From contig DAHVYW010000027.1 in NCBI GenBank assembly GCA_027324025.1, positions 1-14,487 of the forward strand: a stretch of 14,487 nt of DNA, written 5' to 3'. Numbering within the stretch: position 1 is the stretch's first letter; every line of letters begins with the position of its first letter. The position numbers and the translations under genes are program-made. The notes below the pieces were generated by a model, which was not told the origin of the DNA, did no database searches, and saw only the letters and a program-made list of their open reading frames with translations. Positions 1 to 6,303 of the stretch are shown here, in pieces. Source of the stretch: JAJZQD01 sp021847735. GTDB lineage: Bacteria > Bacillota > Thermincolia > Thermincolales > UBA2595.

Positions 1-25
1 CTTAAATAATTCGACAAAAGAAGCT

Positions 26-51
26 AAAAAACCTTTCGTATTTCAAGGTTT
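26..51 (-). terminator. Possible intrinsic terminator, minus strand
   Basis: A 7-bp stem (AAACCTT at 29-35 pairing with AAGGTTT at 45-51) with a 9-nt loop. Read on the minus strand it is followed by a run of T (opposite A26-A31). It could end a minus-strand transcript crossing the structured element at 99-315. The stem is short and AT-rich, so this is tentative. Confidence 0.4.
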
Positions 52-98
52 CATTATATTTTCAGGAAATCTTTTTTGTTTTGGCCGGGGCCTCCATC

Positions 99-315
99 GT
101 CCCATAAGTAGCTGGGGTTGCCTGCCGAAATTTTGACCACAAATACAGGAAGTGGCAGATATTTTCCGGAAGGACGAGTCTGACATCCGCTTGTCGGCGA
201 TCCGCGTATGCGGGAGACGGTAACAAGCTGAGTTGTTGCCGTCCTGCAGGAATATATCTGCCGCTTCCTGGGCTTTCATGGACAAAAAAAGAGGTGCCCT
301 AGTTACTTATGGGAC
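99..315. other. Long imperfect inverted repeat: candidate structured RNA or MITE-like element
   Basis: The two ends pair over 20 nt without a break (99-118 with 296-315, three G-U wobbles). A second, 31-nt arm (146-176 with 240-270) has 28 pairs in nearly the same register. A short helix (131-139 with 279-287) lies between them. The tip contains small hairpins: CCGC/GCGG at 202-213 and an 8-bp stem at 219-226/233-240. The result is a rod of about 217 nt with internal bulges and a branched tip. This could be a non-coding RNA, for which size and rod shape recall 6S RNA, or a transposase-less inverted-repeat element. I see no target-site duplication and no conserved family motif that decides between them. 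The 3' arm is shared with the terminator at 284-330, so the two folds would compete. Confidence 0.5.
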
Positions 316-330
316 ACCCCCTCTTTATTT
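284..330. terminator. Bidirectional intrinsic terminator
   Basis: GAGGTGCCC (291-299) pairs, with small bulges, to GGGACACCCCCTC (311-323). An A run (284-290) lies on the left and a T-rich run (322-333) on the right, so the hairpin has a U tail on either strand. It insulates the SIMPL gene from whatever lies to the left. Confidence 0.6.
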
Positions 331-356
331 TTTGCCGGCAGGAAATAACGGACGTT

Positions 357-365
357 TGTTATAAT
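357..365 (+). promoter_or_regulatory. Extended -10 promoter for the SIMPL gene
   Basis: A perfect TATAAT at 360-365 is preceded by TG at 357-358 with one base between, which is the extended -10 arrangement. No good -35 hexamer lies at 16-18 nt, consistent with an extended -10 promoter. The predicted start near 372 leaves a leader of about 90 nt. Confidence 0.6.
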
Positions 366-380
366 TAAATAAGTATCAGT

Positions 381-404
381 AAACGGAACTTATTGGTTCC
401 GTTT
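381..404 (+). other. 5' leader hairpin
   Basis: A perfect 9-bp stem (AAACGGAAC / GTTCCGTTT) with a 6-nt loop sits in the predicted leader of the SIMPL gene. It lacks a following T run, so it is more likely an mRNA-stability or regulatory hairpin, or a small operator, than a terminator. Confidence 0.45.
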
Positions 405-463
405 GCAGTCAAAAACCATAAGAGAGCCTAACCGAAAACAGAAGGTACTCAGGAGGTAGAAAA

Positions 464-1213
464 ATGAAAAAACACTATGGAAAACTTGTTTTCATCGGGA
501 TTGTGGCCCTATTGCTGATGACTTACGGGGCAGGTCTTAACGGAATCCCTGCCACAGCCAACCAGGACCCTGCCAAAAGCAGTCTGAATGTAAGCGGTCA
601 GGGGAAAGTCAGCGCTAAACCGGATATGGCTTATGTAACGGCAGGGGTTACTACTGACGCCAAAACTGCCAAAGATGCCCTGACAGAGAATAATCAGCTC
701 ATGGAAAAGGTCATCAATACTATAAAGGCTGAAGGAATATCGGATAACGATATTCAAACAAGCAGTTATAACCTTTCCCCCAGATATGACTATATCAGTC
801 AGAAAAACGGCGGGGGGAGGCAGGTACTGCTTGGTTACACGGCAACCAATGAGGTGCGGGTCACCGTGAGAAATATCAACGCCGTTGGAAAAGTCCTTGA
901 TTCTGTGGTCAGCGCTGGAGCCAACCTGTCGGGGGGCATTTCCTTTACCCTGAGTGAAGGTAAAATGGAAAAGGCATATGCCGAAGCCTTGACCGCCGCC
1001 CTGAAAAACGCCGAGGGAAAAGCTCAAACCCTGGCCAAGGGACTTGGAGTGATTATTGGCCAGCCTAAAGAGGTGAGTGAAGGCGGCAGTAATCCACGAC
1101 CGGTATACAATGAGGCATTTTACGACAAGGCGATGGCCGCCGCTCCGCAGGTTCCTGTTTCGCCCGGCCAAATGGAAATTAGTGCCGCGGTAAGCCTGCG
1201 ATACGAATATTAA
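464..1213 (+). CDS. SIMPL-domain (DUF541) exported protein
   Basis: This 249-residue protein belongs to the SIMPL/DUF541 family, which includes E. coli YggE and is linked in some bacteria to oxidative stress tolerance; the biochemical role is unsettled. An N-terminal Lys-rich stretch and a hydrophobic segment (about 8-28) followed by an Ala-rich region suggest export by a signal peptide or a retained anchor. The SIMPL domain covers about 40-249. Family features include the opening strand SLNVSGQGKVSAKPD, the central GYTATNEV strand and the closing PGQMEISAAVSLRYEY. Length is normal. The start is fixed by AGGAGGT at 451-457, 6 nt before the ATG. The gene appears monocistronic, with an extended -10 promoter upstream and a strong terminator 20 nt after the stop. 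I see no substrate-binding or catalytic motif. Confidence 0.9.
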   Translation: MKKHYGKLVFIGIVALLLMTYGAGLNGIPATANQDPAKSSLNVSGQGKVSAKPDMAYVTAGVTTDAKTAKDALTENNQLMEKVINTIKAEGISDNDIQTSSYNLSPRYDYISQKNGGGRQVLLGYTATNEVRVTVRNINAVGKVLDSVVSAGANLSGGISFTLSEGKMEKAYAEALTAALKNAEGKAQTLAKGLGVIIGQPKEVSEGGSNPRPVYNEAFYDKAMAAAPQVPVSPGQMEISAAVSLRYEY

Positions 1214-1233
1214 CAACAAAAAAATTGAAAACA

Positions 1234-1277
1234 AAGTGACGAGTTGCTTTAACATAGGAACTCGTCACTTGTTTTTT
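1234..1277 (+). terminator. Intrinsic terminator after the SIMPL gene
   Basis: A perfect 12-bp stem (AAGTGACGAGTT at 1234-1245, AACTCGTCACTT at 1259-1270) with a 13-nt loop is followed by G and six T residues. Confidence 0.9.
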
Positions 1278-1286
1278 GGGGGAAGG

Positions 1287-1314
1287 TGTTTTTTTCAGAA
1301 TATGGAAGTATAAT
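1287..1314 (+). promoter_or_regulatory. Probable promoter of the slipin gene
   Basis: A perfect -10 TATAAT lies at 1309-1314. A weak -35 (TGTTTT, 1287-1292) lies 16 nt upstream. The predicted transcript starts near 1321, giving a short leader before the ribosome binding site at 1334-1340. Confidence 0.5.
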
Positions 1315-1347
1315 AGTTATTATAGGATTAAATAAGGAGGGATTTTG

Positions 1348-2145
1348 ATGGGTTACCTTGCTCTCGGACTTATTGTCATAATTGCTATGTTTGTCCTGAT
1401 CATTCTGGCTTCAAGTTTTAAGGTGGTTAACGAGTGGGAACGCTTGGCTATTCTTAACCTGGGGAAATACAGCGGGCTTAAGGGGCCTGGGCTTATCATA
1501 CTTATTCCGATTGTCCAGTCCATAGCCACCAGAATTGATATGAGGGTCCTTGCCAGTAGATTTCAGTCGGAAACAACTTTGACGAAGGACGGGGTTGCCG
1601 TTACCGTTCAGGCCGTATTGTTCTGGAAGGTTATTGACCCGGAAAAGGCTACACTTGAAGTCAGTAATTACCGCCAGGCTGTTGAACTTGCTGCCCAAAC
1701 ATCTTTACGGGATGTTATCGGCCGAATGAAGCTGGAGATGATTCTCTCCAATTTGGAAGAACTTGACCTGACTCTTAAAGAATCTATCGGCCGCAAAGTT
1801 TTGCAGTGGGGTGTTGAGGCCAAGACGGTAGAAATCAGGGATGTTTCCATACCGGTCGAATTACAGGAAGTAATGTCCCGGTCCGCCCAGGCCGACAGGG
1901 AAAAACAAGCTCGTATCATATACGGGGAAGCCGAAATAGAGGCAGCTAAAAAGTTTGTAGAAGCATCGCAAATATATGCATCAAACCCGTCTGCCATCCA
2001 GTTAAGGGCTATGTCCATTATGTATGAGGCTGTAAAAAGTGATCAAAACACCGTGATTATTACCCCGTCTAACGTGGCTGATGCCCTGAATCCAACAGTT
2101 TTGGCCACGGCTTGGGCCAACCCGGCAAATATAAAGAAGGAATAA
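1348..2145 (+). CDS. Slipin (SPFH/band 7, stomatin-like) membrane protein
   Basis: A 265-residue slipin of the SPFH family, which forms membrane-associated oligomers at lipid microdomains. A single N-terminal membrane segment spans about 3-22. It is followed by the conserved stretch VVNEWERLAILNLGKY, then GPGLIILIP, and an SPFH domain to about residue 190. The Ala/Glu-rich coiled helix includes ADREKQARIIYGEAEIEAA, and the tail is short. ATG 1348 is preferred over the adjacent in-frame TTG at 1345, because AAGGAGG (1334-1340) is 7 nt from the ATG but only 4 nt from the TTG. Slipins are often paired with an NfeD protease-like gene; none is present here, and terminators flank the gene on both sides. 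Length is normal for a stand-alone slipin. Confidence 0.92.
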   Translation: MGYLALGLIVIIAMFVLIILASSFKVVNEWERLAILNLGKYSGLKGPGLIILIPIVQSIATRIDMRVLASRFQSETTLTKDGVAVTVQAVLFWKVIDPEKATLEVSNYRQAVELAAQTSLRDVIGRMKLEMILSNLEELDLTLKESIGRKVLQWGVEAKTVEIRDVSIPVELQEVMSRSAQADREKQARIIYGEAEIEAAKKFVEASQIYASNPSAIQLRAMSIMYEAVKSDQNTVIITPSNVADALNPTVLATAWANPANIKKE

Positions 2146-2146
2146 G

Positions 2147-2176
2147 AAGGGGGGGGATACCCCCCTTTGCTCTTTT
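2147..2176 (+). terminator. Intrinsic terminator after the slipin gene
   Basis: A G-run/C-run stem (AAGGGGGG... with CCCCCCTT, three-base ATA loop region) is followed by TTTGCTCTTTT. It begins immediately after the stop codon. Confidence 0.75.
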
Positions 2177-2181
2177 CACTG

Positions 2182-2210
2182 TTGGTATTTGTCCGAAAAG
2201 ATATTATAAT
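2182..2210 (+). promoter_or_regulatory. Promoter of mobA-fdhD-mobB
   Basis: The -35 TTGGTA (2182-2187) and a perfect -10 TATAAT (2205-2210) are separated by exactly 17 nt. The predicted start near 2217 gives a leader of about 54 nt to the mobA start, too short for a molybdenum-cofactor riboswitch. Confidence 0.75.
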
Positions 2211-2270
2211 AGAATGAGCAGGTCAATACATAATCGAGTTCGGCAAGATACAGATGAAAAGGGGAGTCCT

Positions 2271-2879
2271 ATGTCTGGAGCGGCCGCTATTGTTTTGGCG
2301 GGGGGCAAAAGTACCCGGATGGGAAAAGATAAGGCCTTAATTGTGGTGCAAAAGGATAAGATGCTGGCAGGGGTAATCCGTTTATTATCCAAGGAGTTTT
2401 CCGAAATAATAATTTCCGCCAGTGACAACTTGTACGGGGAGTTGGGGCTAAAGACCGTGCCTGATATTTACCCGGGTCGCGGGCCATTAGGCGGCATTCA
2501 CGCCGGACTACGGGCGTCAAGCTATGACGTAAATTTTGTGGTGGCCTGTGATATGCCCTTTATTAATACCAGATTGGCTGCTTACATGGTTGATGCTGCC
2601 CCAGGGTACGACATTGTGGTCCCCAGGCTGGGGGATTATTACCAACCTCTGTTTGCGGTTTATACAAAGAATTGTTTGCCGGCGATAGAAAGGCAGTTAA
2701 ACCAGGGCCGGAATAAAATAACCACATTTTATCCGGGAATGAAAACCAGGTTCGTGGAACCGGAGGAAATAGAAAAGTACGGTGACCCCAATGAGCTGTT
2801 TTTTAATGTAAACACGCCTGTTGATTTGGAAATGGCCAAGGGCATGGCCGGGAGGAAACTAGATGGATCCAAGGTTTAA
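2271..2879 (+). CDS. mobA: Molybdenum cofactor guanylyltransferase MobA
   Basis: A 202-residue nucleotidyltransferase that attaches GMP from GTP to molybdopterin-Mo, making the guanine dinucleotide cofactor used by DMSO-reductase-family enzymes such as formate dehydrogenase. The signature LAGGKSTRMGKDKAL (9-23) forms the nucleotide-binding loop. GRGPLGGIHAGL and the metal-binding CDMPF (D94) follow, and near the end the family's NVNTPVDLE is visible. The frame is open upstream to 2112, but ATG 2271 is the likely start: GGGGAG lies just upstream and the family motif begins a few residues in. The 3' end overlaps fdhD by 17 nt, which indicates translational coupling. A cytidylyltransferase (MocA) is less likely given the fdhD/mobB company. 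Confidence 0.92.
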   Translation: MSGAAAIVLAGGKSTRMGKDKALIVVQKDKMLAGVIRLLSKEFSEIIISASDNLYGELGLKTVPDIYPGRGPLGGIHAGLRASSYDVNFVVACDMPFINTRLAAYMVDAAPGYDIVVPRLGDYYQPLFAVYTKNCLPAIERQLNQGRNKITTFYPGMKTRFVEPEEIEKYGDPNELFFNVNTPVDLEMAKGMAGRKLDGSKV

Positions 2880-3645
2880 GTTGGTCCGAGCTTATAGAAT
2901 CAAAGAAGGAGCCAGCGCGACTATTGAAGACCCTGTAACCTGTGAAACTCCCATAACCATTTATTATAACGACCAGGAACTGGTTACCCTGCTTTGTACT
3001 TTGGAGTATCTCGATGAACTGGCAGTAGGTTTTTTGCGTTCAGAGGGGTTCATTAGAGAAAAAGAAGATATCCGGGATATCAAAATTGACCCTGTAGCAG
3101 GGAGCGTAAGAGTTTCGGCCGGGGGCCCGGCTGCCGTCGCCCAGAACACTTTCCTTAAACGTTACCTTACCACCGGGTGTGGTAAAGGGACAAGCTTTTA
3201 TCACCTTTCTGATGCGGTTTGTAAAAGGGTGGAAACAGGTTTTCAAATCAATTCCTCTCAGGTACTGAACCTGATGATACAAGCCCAGCGCAGGTCAGAA
3301 TTATTTAAGATGACCGGCGGCGTGCATAGTTCGGCAGTCTGCACAAAAGACAAAATACTCTTTTTCAGGGAAGATATTGGCCGGCATAACACTGTTGACA
3401 AGTTAAGCGGCAGGTGTTTGTTTGATGGCGTGGACACCAAAGACAAGATACTTCTCACTACAGGGCGGATATCCTCGGAAATCCTTATCAAATCGGCTAA
3501 GCTTGGCATACCTTTGATTGCCTCCCGCTCCGCCCCAACAGACCTGGCTATCCGACATGCTGCCGAACTTGGGGTAACAATAGCGGCTTTTGTGCGCAAC
3601 CAAAAAATGAATGTTTATACTTACCCGGAACGGGTAATTCCTTAG
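2863..3645 (+). CDS. fdhD: Formate dehydrogenase sulfurtransferase FdhD
   Basis: A 260-residue FdhD family protein. In E. coli FdhD carries sulfur from a cysteine desulfurase to the bis-MGD cofactor, which activates formate dehydrogenase. Conserved blocks are ELAVGFLRSEGF (52-63), TTGCGKGTSFY (103-113), TGGVHSSAVC (151-160), DIGRHNTVDK (171-180), GRISSE (201-206) and SRSAPTDLA (221-229). The E. coli sulfur-transfer loop has a CxxC pair. Here only one cysteine, C106, is in that loop, a variant compatible with a single persulfide cysteine. ATG 2863 lies inside mobA, 17 nt before its stop codon ends, with AGGAA upstream. No formate dehydrogenase structural gene lies in the window. Confidence 0.95.
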   Translation: MDPRFKLVRAYRIKEGASATIEDPVTCETPITIYYNDQELVTLLCTLEYLDELAVGFLRSEGFIREKEDIRDIKIDPVAGSVRVSAGGPAAVAQNTFLKRYLTTGCGKGTSFYHLSDAVCKRVETGFQINSSQVLNLMIQAQRRSELFKMTGGVHSSAVCTKDKILFFREDIGRHNTVDKLSGRCLFDGVDTKDKILLTTGRISSEILIKSAKLGIPLIASRSAPTDLAIRHAAELGVTIAAFVRNQKMNVYTYPERVIP

Positions 3646-3653
3646 GGGGAAAA

Positions 3654-4154
3654 ATGATGATTCCGGTTATATCAGTGGTTGGCTACGCCAATTCCGGTAA
3701 AACAACTCTGTTGGTAAAACTTATTAAGGAGTTAAAAAAGAGGGGTTTTAAAGTAGCGACTATAAAACACCACCATAATAACTTCGAGATAGATATCCCG
3801 GGAAAGGATACATGGAGACATGCCCAGGCTGGCGCTGATACGGTGGTCCTGGCGTCCCCGGGGAAAGTGGCAGTCATTGAACGGACCCAACGTGAAATGA
3901 CTCTCGATGAAATTGCCGGCAAGATTACCGGGGTTGATCTGATTATTACTGAGGGTTTTAAAAAAGAACATAAGCCAAAAATTGAGGTTTTTCGGTCGGA
4001 AACGCACGATAAACTAATTACTCCTCCGGCGGAACTCCTGGCAGTGGTCAGTGATATTGATTTTGCTGATAGTCCCACTTTTGCCCTGGATGATGCTGTG
4101 GGCCTGGTTGATTTTTTATCAGGCAAGCTGTCCCTTCCCGCACCAAACTTGTAA
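3654..4154 (+). CDS. mobB: Molybdopterin-guanine dinucleotide biosynthesis adaptor MobB
   Basis: A 166-residue P-loop GTP-binding protein of the MobB family, which assists MobA. The Walker A motif GYANSGKT (10-17) sits near the N terminus. It is followed by the family features VATIKHHHNNFEID and the TWRHAQAGAD block, and the IITEGFKKEHKPKIEVFR segment near 100-117. Two ATG codons (3654 and 3657) are adjacent. The ribosome binding site AGGGGGA near 3643 serves either; 3654 is used here. The gene begins 8 nt after the fdhD stop codon, making mobA-fdhD-mobB a compact operon. No convincing terminator follows, so transcription may continue toward the 4243 reading frame and the Crp-family gene. Confidence 0.93.
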   Translation: MMIPVISVVGYANSGKTTLLVKLIKELKKRGFKVATIKHHHNNFEIDIPGKDTWRHAQAGADTVVLASPGKVAVIERTQREMTLDEIAGKITGVDLIITEGFKKEHKPKIEVFRSETHDKLITPPAELLAVVSDIDFADSPTFALDDAVGLVDFLSGKLSLPAPNL

Positions 4155-4242
4155 GAAAGTTCTTGCCTTTTAGGGAAATCCGGCTTCAGTATAGATATAA
4201 ACCAACGGGCGTACAATAAAAAAAACACCCGGAGGTAAAGAA

Positions 4243-4395
4243 TTGGCAAATTTCAAAAACAGGTTACGGCTTTTTGCCAGTGAACTCGTTCAGCTAAAGC
4301 TGAACATCGAAACTTCAGTGGGGGACTCTACCCCCACTGAAACAGAAAAGTGGAAACTCCACCTTATAGAAGGTGGAGTCTTGGAATTGGGATAA
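4243..4395 (+). CDS. Possible small protein (50 codons), TTG start
   Basis: An open frame of 50 codons begins with TTG at 4243, 6 nt after a full GGAGGT (4231-4236), and ends with TAA at 4393-4395. The product would start MANFKNRLRLFASELVQLKL and end KLHLIEGGVLELG: a basic amphipathic N-terminal helix, a polar Thr/Ser-rich middle, and a Trp-containing amphipathic end. I do not recognise a family, and there is no signal peptide, membrane segment or Cys motif. The reason for doubt is that three perfect hairpins and their enclosing helix (4268-4401) lie almost entirely within the frame, so the same DNA may be a structured RNA or palindromic element read open by chance. The strong ribosome binding site argues for translation. 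Upstream bases 4155-4230 hold no clear terminator or promoter. Confidence 0.4.
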   Translation: MANFKNRLRLFASELVQLKLNIETSVGDSTPTETEKWKLHLIEGGVLELG

Positions 4396-4401
4396 AAAGC
4401 C
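4268..4401 (+). repeat. Array of three perfect hairpins closed by an outer helix
   Basis: Three consecutive stems are GTTCAGC/GCTGAAC (4288-4294/4299-4305, TAAA loop), an 11-bp stem (4314-4324/4331-4341, 6-nt loop) and a 10-bp stem (4356-4365/4370-4379, ATAG loop). GGCTTTTT (4268-4275) pairs with AAAAAGCC (4394-4401) and encloses all three, giving a cloverleaf-like fold. None of the three inner hairpins has a U tail, so they are not ordinary terminators. Palindrome-rich, transposase-less remnants of IS200/IS605-type elements and structured RNAs both look like this; I cannot choose by eye. The following 4402-4515 holds weaker inverted repeats and the leader of the Crp-family gene. Confidence 0.6.
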
Positions 4402-4515
4402 TCCTGGTAGCCAGCTTTGCGTCAGGTGCCACGCCAAAGGAATTGGTGTGTTGTAACAGACCGGACAGTGGTGGTTGGAGGGTGAACGGTCAGAGGTGTA
4501 AAGGGGAGGGAGAAA

Positions 4516-5196
4516 ATGAAAGAATACGGTGAATATCTTGCCAAAATTCCGCTGTTTAGGGATCTTTCCCACGACGAGCTGCAGGCTATTGGCCGCTTGG
4601 CAAGGGTCAGGAACTACAAAAAGAGCATGCTGATTTTTATGGAGGGTGAACCCGGGGAAGCGCTTTATTTTGTAGTTTCCGGAAAGGTGAAAATTTCCAA
4701 GGCCACAGAAGACGGGAGGGAACAAATCCTCCATATCCTGCAGCCCGGGGATGTCTTTGCCGAAGTGGTGCTGATTGACCGGGGACCGTATCCGGCCACG
4801 GCCGAGGTAATAGAAACAGGTCAAATCGGTTTATTGATGAATAACGATGTAGAAGACCTTATCCGGTCTAACGCGGAAATTGCCCTTAAACTACTTAGAA
4901 TATTGAGTAGGAGGCTGCGGCTGGCCCAGACTCAGGTGAGGGACCTGGCCTTAAAGGACACTTACGGCAGGTTGGCTGGAATGCTTCTGATACTCGGAAA
5001 AGAACACGGCGCAGAAACTATAGACGGGGTGAAAATCGACCTTCCCCTGAGCCGGCAAGAACTGGCTAACCTAATCGGCACAACCCGCGAAACCGTAACA
5101 AGGGTATTAGGAGATTTTAAAAAGTACAAGTGTATAGACTTAGAAAAGCAGGCAATCATAATCATTGATGAAACCAAACTAAAAACATGGCTATAG
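4516..5196 (+). CDS. Crp/Fnr-family transcriptional regulator
   Basis: A 226-residue Crp/Fnr regulator. The cyclic-nucleotide-binding-like beta barrel covers about 12-125 (FMEGEPGEALYFVVSGKVKI, then GDVFAE). A long dimer helix spans about 113-145, and the winged helix-turn-helix about 147-226 (LPLSRQELANLIGTTRETV). The recognition helix carries R191, E192 and R196, matching the R-E-x-x-x-R pattern of E. coli Crp (R180, E181, R185), which predicts recognition of TGTGA half-sites. The cAMP-contacting Arg-Ser of Crp is replaced (PYPATAEV here), so cAMP is unlikely to be the ligand. The N-terminal cysteines needed for an Fnr iron-sulfur cluster are absent. ATG 4516 has GGGAGGGAG upstream. Position between the mob genes and the MoxR/VWA pair, with a candidate site before the latter, suggests a local regulator. 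Confidence 0.92.
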   Translation: MKEYGEYLAKIPLFRDLSHDELQAIGRLARVRNYKKSMLIFMEGEPGEALYFVVSGKVKISKATEDGREQILHILQPGDVFAEVVLIDRGPYPATAEVIETGQIGLLMNNDVEDLIRSNAEIALKLLRILSRRLRLAQTQVRDLALKDTYGRLAGMLLILGKEHGAETIDGVKIDLPLSRQELANLIGTTRETVTRVLGDFKKYKCIDLEKQAIIIIDETKLKTWL

Positions 5197-5198
5197 TG

Positions 5199-5237
5199 AA
5201 AGGGATACTCCGTTACTACGGAGCTACACCCTTTTTT
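5199..5237 (+). terminator. Intrinsic terminator after the Crp-family gene
   Basis: AAAGGG ... CCCTTTTTT flanks an inner 6-bp stem CTCCGT/ACGGAG (5208-5213/5218-5223) with a TACT loop. An internal bulge separates the two helices. The T run is 5232-5237. Confidence 0.7.
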
Positions 5238-5278
5238 CATGTCCTCCCTCGGGGTGGGTTGAGTCTGTTACACTGGTG

Positions 5279-5294
5279 TGTGACCTATGTCATT
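5279..5294 (+). promoter_or_regulatory. Candidate Crp-type operator upstream of the MoxR gene
   Basis: TGTGA (5279-5283), a 6-nt spacer, then TCATT (5290-5294) matches 8 of 10 positions of TGTGA-N6-TCACA. Its centre is about 42 nt before the predicted transcription start, the class II activator position overlapping the -35. The adjacent 5293-5306 also matches the Fnr box TTGAT-N4-ATCAA at 9 of 10 positions. The recognition helix of the neighbouring regulator favours the TGTGA reading. Confidence 0.5.
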
Positions 5295-5322
5295 GATTTC
5301 AATTAAATTTTTATGATATTAT
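5293..5322 (+). promoter_or_regulatory. Promoter of the MoxR/VWA operon
   Basis: The -35 TTGATT (5293-5298) and -10 TATTAT (5317-5322) are 18 nt apart. TG at 5314-5315 makes an extended -10. The predicted start is near 5329, about 52 nt before the MoxR start codon. Confidence 0.65.
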
Positions 5323-5380
5323 TGGTGTAGCCAAATTATTTACATTTATTCAAATACGATAAAATCCGGGAGGTACAAAT

Positions 5381-6298
5381 ATGGAATTGACTGTTGAACA
5401 GCTAAAATCAGCCTTTGAACAACAGGGTTATATTGCGGATCAGGAAACCTTTGTAACGGTATATCTAGCCTTAAAACTGCAAAAACCCATGTTGGTTGAG
5501 GGGCCCCCCGGTGTAGGAAAAACCGAAATTGCCAAGGTCTTGGCAAGTGTATTCGACACAGAACTGATCAGATTGCAGTGTTATGAAGGACTTGACGAAA
5601 ACAAGGCTTTATATGAATGGAACTACCAGAAGCAGTTAATTAAAATACAGCTTAGTCAGGTCAACCAAGCAAACCAGTGCCAGATAGTGGAGGACAGCCT
5701 TTTCTCCGAGGAATACTTGTTGGAAAGGCCCTTACTGAAAGCCATCCGGGCAGAAAAAAGGCCGGTTTTGTTAATTGACGAAATTGACAAGGTAGACCAG
5801 GAGTTCGAGGCTTTCTTGTTTGAGGTGCTTTCCGATTTTCAGGTCTCTATCCCGGAATGGGGTACCATTACCTCAAAACAGATACCCATTGTTGTATTGA
5901 CTAGCAATGCCGAACGGGAGATTTCCGACGGTCTAAAGCGTCGGTGTGTTTACATTTACCTGGACTACCCGAGCGCCGACAAGGAGCTGCGCATTATCAC
6001 TGCCAAGATACCGGACATCGGCCAGCGGCTTTCAATGGAAGTGGCCAGGGCCGTCAATTATATCAGGGAACGGTTGGAACTGAGGAAGAAGCCGTCTATT
6101 GCCGAAACCCTTGACTGGGCAAGGGCCTTGATTTCCCTTGATGCCGACAGGCTAACCCCTGAAGTAGTAAATCTTACTTTGAACCTAATATTTAAGAATA
6201 AAGACGATATTGACACTTTCCGCCAGAACCTGGGGCCGCAAGAACTTGTAGATTACCTGAATAACAACGGTACAGCCAGAAACGCCGGAAGGGGGTAA
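5381..6298 (+). CDS. MoxR-family AAA+ ATPase (CoxD/NorQ-like)
   Basis: A 305-residue AAA+ ATPase of the MoxR group, chaperone-like enzymes that act with VWA proteins to insert or activate metal cofactors in partner enzymes. Walker A GPPGVGKT is at 41-48 and Walker B VLLIDEID at 129-136 (D133, E134). The sensor region LTSNAERE (N177) and the arginine pair R187/R188 as candidate arginine fingers follow. The C-terminal lid helices run from about 200 to 300. ATG 5381 has GGGAGGT about 9 nt upstream. The gene directly precedes a CoxE-like VWA protein, separated by 5 nt, so the two form a functional pair. CoxD and CoxE serve carbon monoxide dehydrogenase maturation in other bacteria; which target is served here is unknown, since no molybdenum hydroxylase gene lies in the window. 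Confidence 0.92.
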   Translation: MELTVEQLKSAFEQQGYIADQETFVTVYLALKLQKPMLVEGPPGVGKTEIAKVLASVFDTELIRLQCYEGLDENKALYEWNYQKQLIKIQLSQVNQANQCQIVEDSLFSEEYLLERPLLKAIRAEKRPVLLIDEIDKVDQEFEAFLFEVLSDFQVSIPEWGTITSKQIPIVVLTSNAEREISDGLKRRCVYIYLDYPSADKELRIITAKIPDIGQRLSMEVARAVNYIRERLELRKKPSIAETLDWARALISLDADRLTPEVVNLTLNLIFKNKDDIDTFRQNLGPQELVDYLNNNGTARNAGRG

Positions 6299-6303
6299 CC
6301 TTA

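Noticed and set aside
43..285. 80-codon minus-strand frame (TTG or ATG start near 279-285)
   Set aside because: It has no ribosome binding site, lies within the inverted-repeat element, ends inside the possible terminator hairpin, and the product resembles no family I can support.
509..1255. 248-codon minus-strand frame opposite the SIMPL gene
   Set aside because: It is antisense to a well-supported family member and runs through its terminator; composition is that of a shadow frame.
2211..2270. Molybdenum-cofactor riboswitch before mobA
   Set aside because: The leader is only about 54 nt and shows none of the expected structure.
3683..4249. 188-codon minus-strand frame opposite mobB
   Set aside because: It overlaps mobB completely and has no recognisable motif or ribosome binding site.
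4350..4532. 60-codon plus-strand frame overlapping the hairpin array and the start of the Crp-family gene
   Set aside because: It lacks a suitable ribosome binding site and is out of frame with the better-supported 4243 start.
4315..4824. 169-codon minus-strand frame over the hairpin array and the Crp-family gene
   Set aside because: It is antisense to the regulator's N-terminal domain and shows no domain signature.
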